Shown piece by piece: positions 48,158 to 56,665 of a DNA stretch of 64,000 nucleotides. The position numbers and the translations under genes were made by a program. Positions within the stretch are counted from its first letter, which is position 1, and each line of letters starts with the position of its first letter. Origin of the DNA: Mesorhizobium sp. M1C.F.Ca.ET.210.01.1.1 (lineage in GTDB: Bacteria > Pseudomonadota > Alphaproteobacteria > Rhizobiales > Rhizobiaceae); the NCBI RefSeq assembly GCF_004791585.1, contig NZ_SRUU01000010.1, positions 62,001 through 126,000 of the forward strand. The letters run 5' to 3'. Under the pieces are notes generated by a model. The model was not told where the DNA came from. It saw only the letters and a list, made by a program, of their open reading frames with translations, and did not search any database.

Positions 48158-49462
48158 TCAAACCTGCGGCTCCAGAAACTCGTCCTCATAAGGAAACCGC
48201 GAAAGCAGCTCGGTTCCCGTCTCGGTAATGAGAATCTCGTCCTCCAGCTTGACGCCCTCGCGGCCGCCTTTCTCGCCGATATAGCTCTCCACGCTCACCA
48301 CCATGCCGGGCACGATGATGCCGTCGCGGCCGTATGTCTCGTAGTCCATCGAATGCGCGATGAACGGCGTCTCGCCATGCATGCCGACGCCGTGCATGAC
48401 CGAGGTGTAGCGCTGGTCGACGAAACGATCGGGGATCTTCCAGGCCTTCTCAGCGATCTCGCGGAACGCCATGCCGGGCTTCACGATGCCGATATTGTGC
48501 TGCACCTGGTCGTGCGCCATGCGGTAGAGCGACTTCTGGTAGGGTGTGGGCTTGCCCGGCCCGCAGCGGAAGGTGCGCGAGAAATCGGAATAATAGCCGT
48601 AGCAGCCGATCGTGTCGGTATCGAGCGCGACCAGCTCGCCCGGCCGGATCTTGCGGCCGCTCGCCTCGTTGAACCACGGATTGGTGCGCTGTCCCGAGGT
48701 GAGCAACCGCGTTTCGATGAACTCGCCGCCCTGGCGGATCACCTCGTGATACATGATGGCGAAGAGCTCGTTTTCGGAAACGCCGGGCTTGATCGCCTCG
48801 CGCACCGCCGCCACTGCGGCCTCGGCGCCCGCCATCGATACCTGCAGGCATTTCACCTCCTCAGGCGTCTTCACTGCGCGCACGGCAAGGATCTCGCCCT
48901 GGCAGTCCTTGACCTCGCAGCCGCGCTTTTCCAGCGCCAGCGCCTGCAGATGGCTGCAGCGGTCGAGCCCGAGCTTCATCGAGCCGCCGCCATGCTTCTT
49001 CAGAAGCTCGGTCATCTCGTCGGCGAACGGCCCGGCGGTCTCGTCGTCGCGGCCGGAGACCGACGACCAGACGAGCTTCGACGGCCGCGCCTCGTCGATC
49101 GTGTCGAGCACCATCGAGACATGATAGCTCTGGGGATATTCGAACAGCACGACCGGCCCTTCGGTGGGCACGAAGAAATACCGGGTCGAGTTGCGCAAAA
49201 AATAGCCGAACATGTTGCGCGAGCCGGTGGCGTAGCGCTGATTGTAGGGATCGAACAAAACGACGCCGCCATAGCCCGCCTCGCGCATCCAGGCGCGCAG
49301 CTTGGCAAGCCGGCCCTTGCGCAGCGCGTCCGCGTCGATGAAGGACGGCTCGGTGTCGGAAAGCCACATGCCGCCGGCGGGATCGGCCGCGGCCGGGTGG
49401 CGCATGCGGTCCTTGAAGTCCACATCCTCGGTGCTGTCGGGATCGAATACGACGATGCTCAT
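48158..49462 (-). CDS. M24 metallopeptidase family protein, DddP-like
   Basis: A 434-aa pita-bread-fold protein: creatinase-type N-terminal domain (residues 45-200) and M24 domain (200-434). All metal ligands are present: D281/D283 in LDTDTIG, D293 in YSDFSR, H357 in VMHGVG, E392 in SVESYIG, E407 in KLEDEI. Their spacing, and the GGEFIETRLLTSGQRTNPWF segment, match as I recall the DMSP lyase DddP, but the residue aligned to its catalytic Asp (six after the His) is Gly363. A dipeptidase or creatinase-like amidase role is therefore as likely as DMSP cleavage. The gene stands alone in direction and spacing. Confidence 0.87.
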   Translation of the reverse strand: MSIVVFDPDSTEDVDFKDRMRHPAAADPAGGMWLSDTEPSFIDADALRKGRLAKLRAWMREAGYGGVVLFDPYNQRYATGSRNMFGYFLRNSTRYFFVPTEGPVVLFEYPQSYHVSMVLDTIDEARPSKLVWSSVSGRDDETAGPFADEMTELLKKHGGGSMKLGLDRCSHLQALALEKRGCEVKDCQGEILAVRAVKTPEEVKCLQVSMAGAEAAVAAVREAIKPGVSENELFAIMYHEVIRQGGEFIETRLLTSGQRTNPWFNEASGRKIRPGELVALDTDTIGCYGYYSDFSRTFRCGPGKPTPYQKSLYRMAHDQVQHNIGIVKPGMAFREIAEKAWKIPDRFVDQRYTSVMHGVGMHGETPFIAHSMDYETYGRDGIIVPGMVVSVESYIGEKGGREGVKLEDEILITETGTELLSRFPYEDEFLEPQV

Positions 49463-49614
49463 GGATAGTTAGCCTTGGGTAGATTGTAAGCCCGGACCAT
49501 GGCGCAGGAGTGCAACAGGAATTGTGCGAAAGGCCGCACATCTTGTGCCAGATACCGCTCCAATCAATGCAGGTGACCCATTGCGGACATTGGCGGTCAG
49601 TGCACATTTGGCTC

Positions 49615-49974
49615 ATGAATGTTGTCGGTCGCACCGTCCTGCTTTTCTTGGCCGCAGCATTCGCAGCAGGCGCTTGCTCGACGCTTGCCGTTGCGGACGA
49701 CGTCTCCACTCCGCTCTTAACTTCACCAGCCACAAAGCTGATCGGCGTTGCTGCCTGGGGGCCGCAAGCCGATTTGGACCGATTGCAGGCTTTTACGAAG
49801 AAGAGCGGTTTTCCGAGCGAGCAAATAACAGATGCTCCGGAAGGAGCGGAACTGTTTATCGTATTTCCGCCAGGTAGTGACGCCTCGGCCGTTGCAGCTT
49901 TTATCGATCGGTTGCGAGGCGGTGAGTTTCCAACACTCCGGTTTGGATCCGCTACCGCGCCTGTTAAGGAGTGA
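49615..49974 (+). CDS. Small exported hypothetical protein
   Basis: A 119-aa protein not assigned to a family. Residues 1-28 (MNVVGRTVLLFLAAAFAAGACST, then LAVADD) form a signal peptide; the cysteine in AAGACST does not fit a lipobox well. The mature part is compact with a FGSATAPVKE tail. ATG at 49615 is preferred to an in-frame start at 49510 because the signal peptide then begins the chain. Confidence 0.55.
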   Translation: MNVVGRTVLLFLAAAFAAGACSTLAVADDVSTPLLTSPATKLIGVAAWGPQADLDRLQAFTKKSGFPSEQITDAPEGAELFIVFPPGSDASAVAAFIDRLRGGEFPTLRFGSATAPVKE

Positions 49975-50023
49975 CCCAATACTGCGCGGCCGTTGTCGGC
50001 AATCAATGGGCTGAATTCTGTTC

Positions 50024-51001
50024 CTAATGCCGCCGCATCGCCTTCGGCGCGTGCCCGTGCTCTTCGCGAAACGCCCGCGCAAAACTCGACATCGACGCAA
50101 AGCCGCAGGCCAAAGCCACGTCGCGCACCATCAGTGTCGAATGGGCGAGCAGATCGGCCGCGCGCTTCAGCCTGAGCCGCCGGTAATAGCCATTGGGCGA
50201 AATATCCAATTCGGCGCGGAAATTGCGCTCGAGCTTGTCGGAAGACACGCCGAGCCGCTCCGCCAATTCGGCCATACCGAGCCGCTCCTCCACCGCATCC
50301 TCCATGATGGCGATGGCCGACAGCACCAGCTCGTTCTGCACACCGGTGCGCAGCCTGAGCGGCATCAACTTGCGGTCGACACTCGACCGCAAGGGCGAGT
50401 GCACGAACCAGTCCGCGACGCCCGCCGCGAGCTCTGCGCCATAATCGCCCGTGATGATCTCCAGCATCATGTCGAGGCTGCCGACGCCGCCGGCCGAGGT
50501 GAAGCGCTTGCGGTCGATGACGAAGAGGTCGCGTCGAAGCTCGATCTCTGGAAAAGCCTCGGTGAAGGCGGCCTGGCTCGTCCAGTGCAAGGTGCAGGCA
50601 TGTCCGTCGAGCAGGCCAGCGCGGGCCAGGAAGAACGCAGCGTCCGCCACGGCGCCGATATGCGCGCCGCCGCGCAGGCTTTTCCTGATCCAGCTCATCG
50701 CGTCGTCGGCCACGACATGGTCGGCATCACCGCCGGAGCAGACGACGATGCGGTCGACCTTCGGTGCGTCGGCGGCCGAAAAACCGGGCTGGATGACGAC
50801 GCCGTTCGATGCCTCGACCGTGCCCGCATCGGCGCCGACGATCACCCATCGATAGCATTCGCGCCTGGAAAGGATGTTGGCCGCGCGAAGCGGCTCGATG
50901 ACCGAGGAGAATGCCATCATCGGAAAGCCGGGAAACACCAGCACCGCGAAGGTGAGGGGCGCTTCGCTCGCTCTCTGTGCCGCTTGACCCCGCGCAGTCA
51001 T
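50024..51001 (-). CDS. GlxA family AraC-type transcriptional regulator
   Basis: A 325-aa regulator: a DJ-1/PfpI-like N-terminal domain (residues 16-185; LTFAVLVFPGFPMMAFSSVIEPLRAAN, later FTSAGGVGSLDMMLEII) and a C-terminal AraC double helix-turn-helix (residues 225-322; MAELAERLGVSSDKLERNFR, DVALACGFASMSSFARAFRE). Members such as GbdR and CdhR control choline-derived metabolite catabolism; the ligand here is unknown. The start overlaps the Nudix gene stop by 4 bp, so the two are cotranscribed. Confidence 0.9.
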   Translation of the reverse strand: MTARGQAAQRASEAPLTFAVLVFPGFPMMAFSSVIEPLRAANILSRRECYRWVIVGADAGTVEASNGVVIQPGFSAADAPKVDRIVVCSGGDADHVVADDAMSWIRKSLRGGAHIGAVADAAFFLARAGLLDGHACTLHWTSQAAFTEAFPEIELRRDLFVIDRKRFTSAGGVGSLDMMLEIITGDYGAELAAGVADWFVHSPLRSSVDRKLMPLRLRTGVQNELVLSAIAIMEDAVEERLGMAELAERLGVSSDKLERNFRAELDISPNGYYRRLRLKRAADLLAHSTLMVRDVALACGFASMSSFARAFREEHGHAPKAMRRH

Positions 51002-51426
51002 GGCTGGCGGGCGTAGCGCGGCACCACGATATCGGCGGTGAGCGGCGCGAGATCCGTCTCGTTAGCGAGATCGGGGTCGAGCCAGATCATCTCCTCGATC
51101 TCGGCGGCCGGGATCGGCTCGCCGGTGAGGGACAATTCGAAAAGCTCGGCCTCGACGCGGGCATCCGGTTCGTTGGCGGCGGGCGCGGAGAAGAAGCCGA
51201 GATGGGAAGCCATGGCCGGATCGACGACGACGCCCAATTCCTCCCGCAATTCGCGCGCAAGGGCGGCCGCGGGCGCCTCGTCCGGCTCGATCTTGCCGCC
51301 GGCCTGCATGAAGGCGCTGGTGCCGCGCTTGCGGACCAGAAGCAGTTTGCCGCTGCCATCCCGGATCACGGCGGCGGCGATCCGGATCGTTCTGGGCCCG
51401 ACGGTCTTGGCATGGCTGGAAGTCAC
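50998..51426 (-). CDS. Nudix hydrolase
   Basis: A 142-aa Nudix pyrophosphohydrolase. The Nudix box is complete: G44, E50, R58-E59, E62-E63, G65 (GGKIEPDE, then RELREELGV). GTG at 51426 is taken as start since the product then opens VTSSHAKTVGPRTIRIAAAVI; the alternative at 51552 would add a non-family leader overlapping the divergent methionine sulfoxide reductase gene. Substrate unknown. Confidence 0.85.
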   Translation of the reverse strand: MTSSHAKTVGPRTIRIAAAVIRDGSGKLLLVRKRGTSAFMQAGGKIEPDEAPAAALARELREELGVVVDPAMASHLGFFSAPAANEPDARVEAELFELSLTGEPIPAAEIEEMIWLDPDLANETDLAPLTADIVVPRYARQP

Positions 51427-51517
51427 GTTAGGCTGTTTCCCGGCGGTAGTTTTGGTGGCAAAGAGGGCGGGACTGTAGCGGGCGCGTCCGCGCTCTTGCA
51501 ACGGAGAAACGATCACG

Positions 51518-52015
51518 ATGTTTGCGGCAACCGCCATCGACACGAGCAACAAGCCAGCCTTCTACAATGAGTTGGCCACGCAACTGAAAGCGCTGCTGGA
51601 AGGCGAGGGCGATTCCATCGCCAATGCCGCCAACACCTCGGCGCTGATTTATCAGATGGTGCCAGACCTCAACTGGGCGGGCTTCTACTTCCTGCAATCG
51701 GACGAAGAGCTGGTGCTCGGCCCCTTCCAGGGCAAGCCGGCCTGTGTGCGGATCGCGGTCGGCAAGGGGGTCTGCGGCACGGCGGTCGATCTCGGCATGT
51801 CGATGCTGATCAAGGACGTGCACGATTTTCCCGGCCACATCGCCTGCGATGCCGACTCGCGTTCGGAACTGGTCGTGCTCTTGCGCGACGCCGACGGCGT
51901 GTTCGGCGTGCTCGACCTCGACAGCCCGATGCCCGGCCGCTTCGACAAGGAAGACCAGGCCGGCATCGAGAAGCTGGCCGCGATCTATGTCGCGGCGAGT
52001 TCGTTCGAAGACTAG
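51518..52015 (+). CDS. msrC: Free methionine-(R)-sulfoxide reductase (GAF domain)
   Basis: A 165-aa GAF-domain enzyme reducing free L-methionine-(R)-sulfoxide. The three cysteines of the family are present: C76 in KPACVRI, C86 in KGVCGTA and C110 in [13 protein letters not shown], with the same spacing as C84, C94 and C118 of the E. coli enzyme. The [22 protein letters not shown] tail is typical. Its stop overlaps the convergent YeiH-type gene by 4 bp. Confidence 0.92.
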   Translation: MFAATAIDTSNKPAFYNELATQLKALLEGEGDSIANAANTSALIYQMVPDLNWAGFYFLQSDEELVLGPFQGKPACVRIAVGKGVCGTAVDLGMSMLIKDVHDFPGHIACDADSRSELVVLLRDADGVFGVLDLDSPMPGRFDKEDQAGIEKLAAIYVAASSFED

Positions 52016-53073
52016 ACGAGCTTCACCAGCGTCAAGCTGAATGTTGCAATGAAAAGGAAGGCCGAGAAAGCGAGGGCCAGCGGGCGCAGGCCGCGCGAGC
52101 GAAGCTGCGAGATGTCGGCCTGAAGGCCCATGGCGGCGAGCCCCATCGTCAGCATGATTTGCGTGGCGAGCGCGATTGCCGAATGAACTTGCGCCGGGAT
52201 CGCCACCAGGCTGTTCAGTGCCACCACCGCGACGAAGGCGACGACGAACCACGGCATTGGCGGCTTCGCGGCGGACGAATCGGTGCTGCCGCGGCGCGCC
52301 ATCAGGCCGAGCGCGATCACCATCGGCGCCAGCATGGCGACGCGCGTCAGCTTGGCGACGGTTGCGGTCTCGCCGGCAAGCGTGCCGTTCTGGAAGCCGG
52401 CGCCGATCACTTGCGCCACCTCATGGATCGAGGCGCCGGCCCATAGGCCGAAAGCATGCTGGTCGAGGCCGAACACCGGCGCCAGCAGCGGGAAGCCGAG
52501 CATGGCCACCGTGCCGAACAGCGTGATCGCGGCGACCGCGTAGGTGACGTCCTCGTCTTGCGCATCGGTGACGATGTTGGTGGCGACGATCGCCGAAGCG
52601 CCGCAGATCGAGGTGCCGCTCGCGATCAGTTGCGCCAGCTTGGCATCGACACCGAAAAGCCGGCCGAGCGTGACGGTGAAGAGGAAGGTGGCCCCGAGCG
52701 TCGCCGCGACGATGCCGACGCCGCCAAGGCCGATGCCGGCCACCTGGCCGAGCGTGAGCTGGAAGCCGAGCAGCACGATGGCGAAGCGCAGCAGCCGGCG
52801 CTGCGCAAACGCGATGCCGGCCTTGGCATGGGCCGGCGTGCCAAGCACATTGGAATAGACCATGCCGGCCACCACCGCCAGGATCATCGGGCTGAACAGC
52901 GTCAGGCCGGAGAGATTGCGCGCCGAATAAGCGACGCTGGTGATCATTGCCACGAGCACGATGCCCGGCACGGTACCGGCCCAGATCGAGGCGAGAGCCG
53001 GGCTCTTGCTTCGGGAATCGGTCGAATTCAGGCCGTGTGGAAGATCGTTCCCGGTGGCGGGCAGGAAAGACAA
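52012..53073 (-). CDS. YeiH/UPF0324 family putative sulfate exporter
   Basis: A polytopic inner-membrane protein with nine or ten helices and the family motif [16 protein letters not shown], then [17 protein letters not shown] and [18 protein letters not shown]. Family members have been proposed to export sulfate or sulfonate products. The start is probably TTG at 53073 (353 aa) preceded by TGGAGA; an ATG at 53130 (372 aa) has a weaker site. Confidence 0.87.
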   Translation of the reverse strand: MSFLPATGNDLPHGLNSTDSRSKSPALASIWAGTVPGIVLVAMITSVAYSARNLSGLTLFSPMILAVVAGMVYSNVLGTPAHAKAGIAFAQRRLLRFAIVLLGFQLTLGQVAGIGLGGVGIVAATLGATFLFTVTLGRLFGVDAKLAQLIASGTSICGASAIVATNIVTDAQDEDVTYAVAAITLFGTVAMLGFPLLAPVFGLDQHAFGLWAGASIHEVAQVIGAGFQNGTLAGETATVAKLTRVAMLAPMVIALGLMARRGSTDSSAAKPPMPWFVVAFVAVVALNSLVAIPAQVHSAIALATQIMLTMGLAAMGLQADISQLRSRGLRPLALAFSAFLFIATFSLTLVKLV

Positions 53074-53226
53074 TGCAATTCTCCAGGCGTGTTCGCTTGG
53101 GAAATGGCATTCCAGAACCGATCTTTCCAACGAATTGTTTGAGTTATAATGATCGATTTTTGCGAATGATTGAATGCGCGACCAGATTGCCAGGGGGGAT
53201 GCAAATGCCGTGTCGGCGCGGCCGGC

Positions 53227-53404
53227 TTGACAGTGTCACGGCTCCCGGTCCAGCTTCACGCCATGACCGCCTTTACCGCAATCCCGCAGCGACGCCGCCG
53301 TTCGAAGGAGCGGCAAGCTGATTGCGTGGAGACAAAGGCCGGCTAGCAAGTCAACCGGTTCGTCCTTCCCCAGCCCGCCCATCGCAACGATCGGCGGGTT
53401 TTTT
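53227..53404 (+). ncRNA. Candidate small RNA with intrinsic terminator
   Basis: The 348-bp gap upstream of the GNAT gene contains no convincing open frame. It has a TTGACA hexamer at 53227-53232 (no good -10 partner recognised) and ends in a strong terminator: CCCGCC (53374-53379), ATCG/CGAT inner pairs, GGCGGG (53393-53398), then six T. The terminator points rightward and sits only 18 bp before the GNAT start, so it cannot serve that gene; it must end a transcript from 53130-53373. No known RNA family was recognised. Confidence 0.4.
53374..53404 (+). terminator. Intrinsic terminator upstream of the GNAT gene
   Basis: CCCGCC, C, ATCG, CAA loop, CGAT, C, GGCGGG, TTTTTT: an 11-position stem (one C/C mismatch) followed by an uninterrupted T-run at 53399-53404. 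Confidence 0.85.
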
Positions 53405-53421
53405 GCATTTGGAGCGCTTGA

Positions 53422-53889
53422 ATGACTGTCGTTTCTTCGATCGAGTTTCGGTCGGCCGGCCCCGCCGATGCCGCCGCCATCAAGGCCGTTGTGCGCGCGG
53501 CCTATGCCAAATGGGTGCCTGTGATCGGCCGCGAGCCCTTGCCGATGCGCGCCGACTACGACAAGGCGCTGGACGAGCACCAGTTCGAGCTCGCCATCGA
53601 GGACGGCCGCATCGTCGGGCTGATCGAAACCATGGCGCATGACGACCACATCTGGATCGAGAATGTCGCCGTGGCGCCGGAAGCGCAGGGCAGGGGTATC
53701 GGGCGCAAACTGCTCGACAGCGCCGAGCGCAAGGGCGTCGAAACGGGCTGCCGCGAGCTTCGCCTGCTGACTAACGGCGCCTTCGAAGCCAATGTGCGGC
53801 TCTATCGCAGCCACGGCTACGCGATCGACCGCGAAGAGCCGTTCATGAACGGCACAACGGTCTATATGAGCAAGAGGTTGGCGCCTTGA
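53422..53889 (+). CDS. GNAT family N-acetyltransferase
   Basis: A 155-aa GNAT-fold acetyltransferase. The acetyl-CoA-binding motif A is visible as ENVAVAPEAQGRGIGRKLLD (residues 75-94, R/QxxGxG/A), followed by LRLLTNGAFEANVRLYRSHGY (motif B). ATG at 53422 follows TTGGAGCG. Substrate unknown. Confidence 0.87.
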   Translation: MTVVSSIEFRSAGPADAAAIKAVVRAAYAKWVPVIGREPLPMRADYDKALDEHQFELAIEDGRIVGLIETMAHDDHIWIENVAVAPEAQGRGIGRKLLDSAERKGVETGCRELRLLTNGAFEANVRLYRSHGYAIDREEPFMNGTTVYMSKRLAP

Positions 53890-53927
53890 AGCGCGCTGCC
53901 TGAATCAGTTTCAGGTAGCGTTCTAAG

Positions 53928-53990
53928 TCTTGTCTTTATGGATGTCGTTTTCCCGAAACCGCTGCACTTCTTTGGGCGGTATGCATCGGG
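53928..53990. repeat. Degenerate copy of the rhizobial palindromic repeat
   Basis: The stretch with GATGTCGTTTTCCCGAAACCG, CTGCACTTCTTTGGGCGG and TATGCATC resembles the inverse of the element at 41868-41918 (GCATGATG..CGAAAA..GTGTGCAGCGG) with several differences. It lies in the 228-bp gap before the aldehyde dehydrogenase gene. Confidence 0.4.
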
Positions 53991-54117
53991 AATTCAACAC
54001 GCTGGCTCAATCACCTCCGCTTGCGTTTGATAGGGTGGTTGCAGCATCGTTGTTTCTGGCGATATACGACGACCACCTCACCACAATCGAAGCCCGGCGG
54101 CCCCAGGGAGCGAAAGC

Positions 54118-55551
54118 ATGTCACACGATCTGCAGTTCTATATCGATGGCGCCTGGGTCGATCCTGTGGTGCCGAACAGTTTCGACGTCATCGACCCCTC
54201 CACGGAGGACGCGTTCGCGCAGATTTCGCTGGGTTCTAAGGCCGATGTCGACAAGGCGGTGGCCGCCGCCAGGCGCGCCTTCGCCACCTTCGGTTTCACC
54301 GAGGTCGAGGAACGCCTCGATATCCTGAACCGCGTCATCGAGGTCTACAAGAAGCGCAGCAAGGATCTCGCGCTCGCCGTCTCGCGCGAGATGGGCGCGC
54401 CGCGCCAGATGGCGTTGGACAGCCAGGTCGGCGTCGGCCAGGCGCATCTGGAAAAGATGGCCGAGGTGCTGAAGACCTTTCAGTTCCGCCAGGTCAAAGG
54501 CTCGTCGCTGATCGTCAAGGAGCCGATCGGCGTCGTCGGCCTGATCACGCCGTGGAACTGGCCGCTCAACCAGATCACCTGCAAGGTCGGCCCGGCTCTC
54601 GCCGCCGGCTGCACCATGGTGCTGAAGCCGTCCGAGATCGCGCCGCTCGACGCCATTATCTTCGCCGAGATCATCGACGAGGCCGGCGCGCCGAGGGGCG
54701 TCTTCAACCTCGTCAACGGCGACGGTCCGACCGTCGGCCAGGCTTTGGCCAGCCACCCGGACGTCGACATGATGTCGTTTACGGGTTCGACCCGCGCCGG
54801 CATCCTGGTCGCCAAGGCTGCCGCCGATACGGTCAAGCGCGTTCACCAGGAGCTTGGCGGCAAGTCGGCCAACATCCTGTTCCCGGAGGTCGAACTCGCA
54901 AAGGCGGTCGCCAAGGGCGTTGCCGGCTGCTTCGGCAACAGCGGCCAGTCCTGCAACGCGCCGACGCGCATGTTCGTGCCGCGCGACCTGCATGACGAGG
55001 CGGCCGGCTATGCCAGGACGGCGGCGGAAAAATTCACTGTAGGCCCGGCCGATGCGCCCGGAACGAAGCTCGGCCCAGTGGTCAGCCAGCTGCAGTTCGA
55101 CAACATCCAGGGGTTGATCCAGAGCGGTATCGACGAAGGTGCGACCCTCGTGGCCGGCGGCCCCGGTCGCCCGGCCGAGCTCAACCGCGGCTACTACGTC
55201 CGCCCGACCATCTTCGCAAACGTCACGCATGACATGCGCATCGCGAAGGAAGAGATTTTTGGGCCGGTGCTGTCCATCATGCCTTACGACACTGTCGAGC
55301 AGGCGATCGAGCAGGCCAACGACACCGTCTTCGGCCTCGCCTCCTACATCCAGGCCAAGGACATCGAGAAAGCGCGCCAGGCCGCCGCCCGCATGCGCTC
55401 CGGCAACGTCTACATCAACTACCCGACCTGGGACGCCGGCCTGCCCTTCGGCGGCTACAAGCAGTCCGGCAACGGCCGCGAATACGCCGAGTATGGCCTG
55501 GAGGATTTCCTCGAGATCAAGGGCATCGCGGGGTATGAGGCGGCGGAGTAG
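54118..55551 (+). CDS. Aldehyde dehydrogenase family protein
   Basis: A 477-aa NAD(P)-dependent aldehyde dehydrogenase. Catalytic residues are in place: N147 in TPWNWPLNQ, E245 in HQELGGKSAN, C279 in NSGQSCNAPTR; the cofactor loop FTGSTRAG is at 221-228. The length is standard for the non-phosphorylating class. AGGGAGCGAAAGC precedes the ATG. Substrate not predictable. No neighbouring pathway genes. Confidence 0.95.
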   Translation: MSHDLQFYIDGAWVDPVVPNSFDVIDPSTEDAFAQISLGSKADVDKAVAAARRAFATFGFTEVEERLDILNRVIEVYKKRSKDLALAVSREMGAPRQMALDSQVGVGQAHLEKMAEVLKTFQFRQVKGSSLIVKEPIGVVGLITPWNWPLNQITCKVGPALAAGCTMVLKPSEIAPLDAIIFAEIIDEAGAPRGVFNLVNGDGPTVGQALASHPDVDMMSFTGSTRAGILVAKAAADTVKRVHQELGGKSANILFPEVELAKAVAKGVAGCFGNSGQSCNAPTRMFVPRDLHDEAAGYARTAAEKFTVGPADAPGTKLGPVVSQLQFDNIQGLIQSGIDEGATLVAGGPGRPAELNRGYYVRPTIFANVTHDMRIAKEEIFGPVLSIMPYDTVEQAIEQANDTVFGLASYIQAKDIEKARQAAARMRSGNVYINYPTWDAGLPFGGYKQSGNGREYAEYGLEDFLEIKGIAGYEAAE

Positions 55552-55591
55552 GTCTCTCCAGTCGGCGGGCGTCGGCACCGATCTATAAGAA

Positions 55592-55615
55592 AGGGCGCGG
55601 TCTCGGCCGCGCCCT
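55592..55615 (+). terminator. Hairpin after the aldehyde dehydrogenase gene
   Basis: AGGGCGCGG and CCGCGCCCT form a perfect 9-bp stem with a 6-base loop, 40 bp after the stop. No T-run follows. Confidence 0.6.
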
Positions 55616-55715
55616 GTCATCTGGAACCGAACCGCCAGCCATCTGGCGGGGCGATGCGAACCGCGACCTGCGCAATGCACCGCGAAAACCCGAAGGGTAT
55701 CGCCACCGACTTAGC

Positions 55716-56231
55716 TCAGGAATCCGTCCGCCGCGCGAAATGCTCATACGTCACTCGCCACGGAACGCTCTCGGCGGCTCTCTCCTCGCCGATCCAGTGA
55801 AAGCTGTCGCCGGTGATCTCGGTGAACCGCCACCGAGTTTTGAGACCCCGCGAGTCATCGCCGATTTGGATGATGTCGTTGCCCTCGGCCCGGCCGATCT
55901 GGCGCGAATAGTCCTGATTGAGCGGATCGCTCCAGATGATGTGCCAGCCGCCGATGCCGGGATCGAAGATGCGCAACGTCGTGCCATACAAGGTCGACGG
56001 CGCAGGGCGCCTGGGCCGGATCCAGATGTCCTGGATGGCACGGCCTTCGAGGACCCAGCCGAAATGGCATTCTCCAGTCGATTTTTGGATCGTGCCGTCA
56101 TCGAGGTGGTGGACGGTGTCCATGTCCCAGCTTCCAATCAGCCACCCATACAGGGCCATATCTTTCGCTCGGTCTGCGAAGGGACCTTCAGATCCGAGAG
56201 CGGCGAGAAACGGGGAAATTGTGCCAGTCAT
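55716..56231 (-). CDS. Hypothetical protein with GSWD motif
   Basis: A 171-aa soluble protein. The YGWLIGSWDMDTVHHL segment near residue 28 and several aromatic strands (GECHFGWVLEGRAIQDIW, IGGWHIIWSD) suggest a beta-barrel resembling the DUF1579/lipocalin-like group, which is common but uncharacterised in rhizobia. ATG at 56231 is preceded by GGAGGAGGATC; longer in-frame starts lack such a site. Confidence 0.75.
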   Translation of the reverse strand: MTGTISPFLAALGSEGPFADRAKDMALYGWLIGSWDMDTVHHLDDGTIQKSTGECHFGWVLEGRAIQDIWIRPRRPAPSTLYGTTLRIFDPGIGGWHIIWSDPLNQDYSRQIGRAEGNDIIQIGDDSRGLKTRWRFTEITGDSFHWIGEERAAESVPWRVTYEHFARRTDS

Positions 56232-56431
56232 GATCCTCCTCCAAGGGGATAGGCGAACAGCGACAGGACGCCGGAGGTTGCCGCCACAATCGTTGCAGCG
56301 CGGCGGGGTTCGAGGTCTTGGGGAAAATTGCTGTAATGGCGCTATGGGCATGGCGAAGCCAGCCGGCACCGATCGGGGTTGCCGGGAAATGGCAACCTGT
56401 AATTCAGCGGCCGATCAGCTCTTCTCTCGCC

Positions 56432-56665
56432 TTACTCGTGCCTTGCCTCGATGATCCCGACCATTGCCCGCGTGAACTCAACCATGCTGTTGGCAGTGAT
56501 GGCTGCATCGTCGGGGCTCTGGCCAATATGTTCGGCCGCTCCGCAGCAGCAGCGGCGGATGCGATCGTAGTGCGGGTCTCTCTCATCGTCTGGCAAGGTT
56601 GCCAAATTCAAGGCTCGACGGTGAAGCATGCGCAATAGCTGCGCCAGTGCTGTTTCGACACTCAT
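56432..56665 (-). CDS. Hypothetical protein, 77 aa
   Basis: A small protein starting MSVETALAQLLRMLHRRAL. It has a CCCG cluster (RIRRCCCGAAEHIG) and a helical C-terminus (VEFTRAMVGIIEARHE). No family recognised. ATG at 56665 follows GCGGAGCAAAACGC, a plausible ribosome binding site. It lies just outside the left end of the island. Confidence 0.5.
   Translation of the reverse strand: MSVETALAQLLRMLHRRALNLATLPDDERDPHYDRIRRCCCGAAEHIGQSPDDAAITANSMVEFTRAMVGIIEARHE

Noticed and set aside
44231..49462. Creatinine degradation operon
   Set aside because: M24 and isochorismatase folds fit creatinase and carbamoylsarcosine amidase only at superfamily level; the M24 protein is closer to DddP, and no creatininase or sarcosine oxidase is present.
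53227..53255. Sigma-70 promoter for the candidate small RNA
   Set aside because: TTGACA is present but the expected -10 region (53249-53255) is GC-rich with no TATAAT-like hexamer, so no promoter is annotated.
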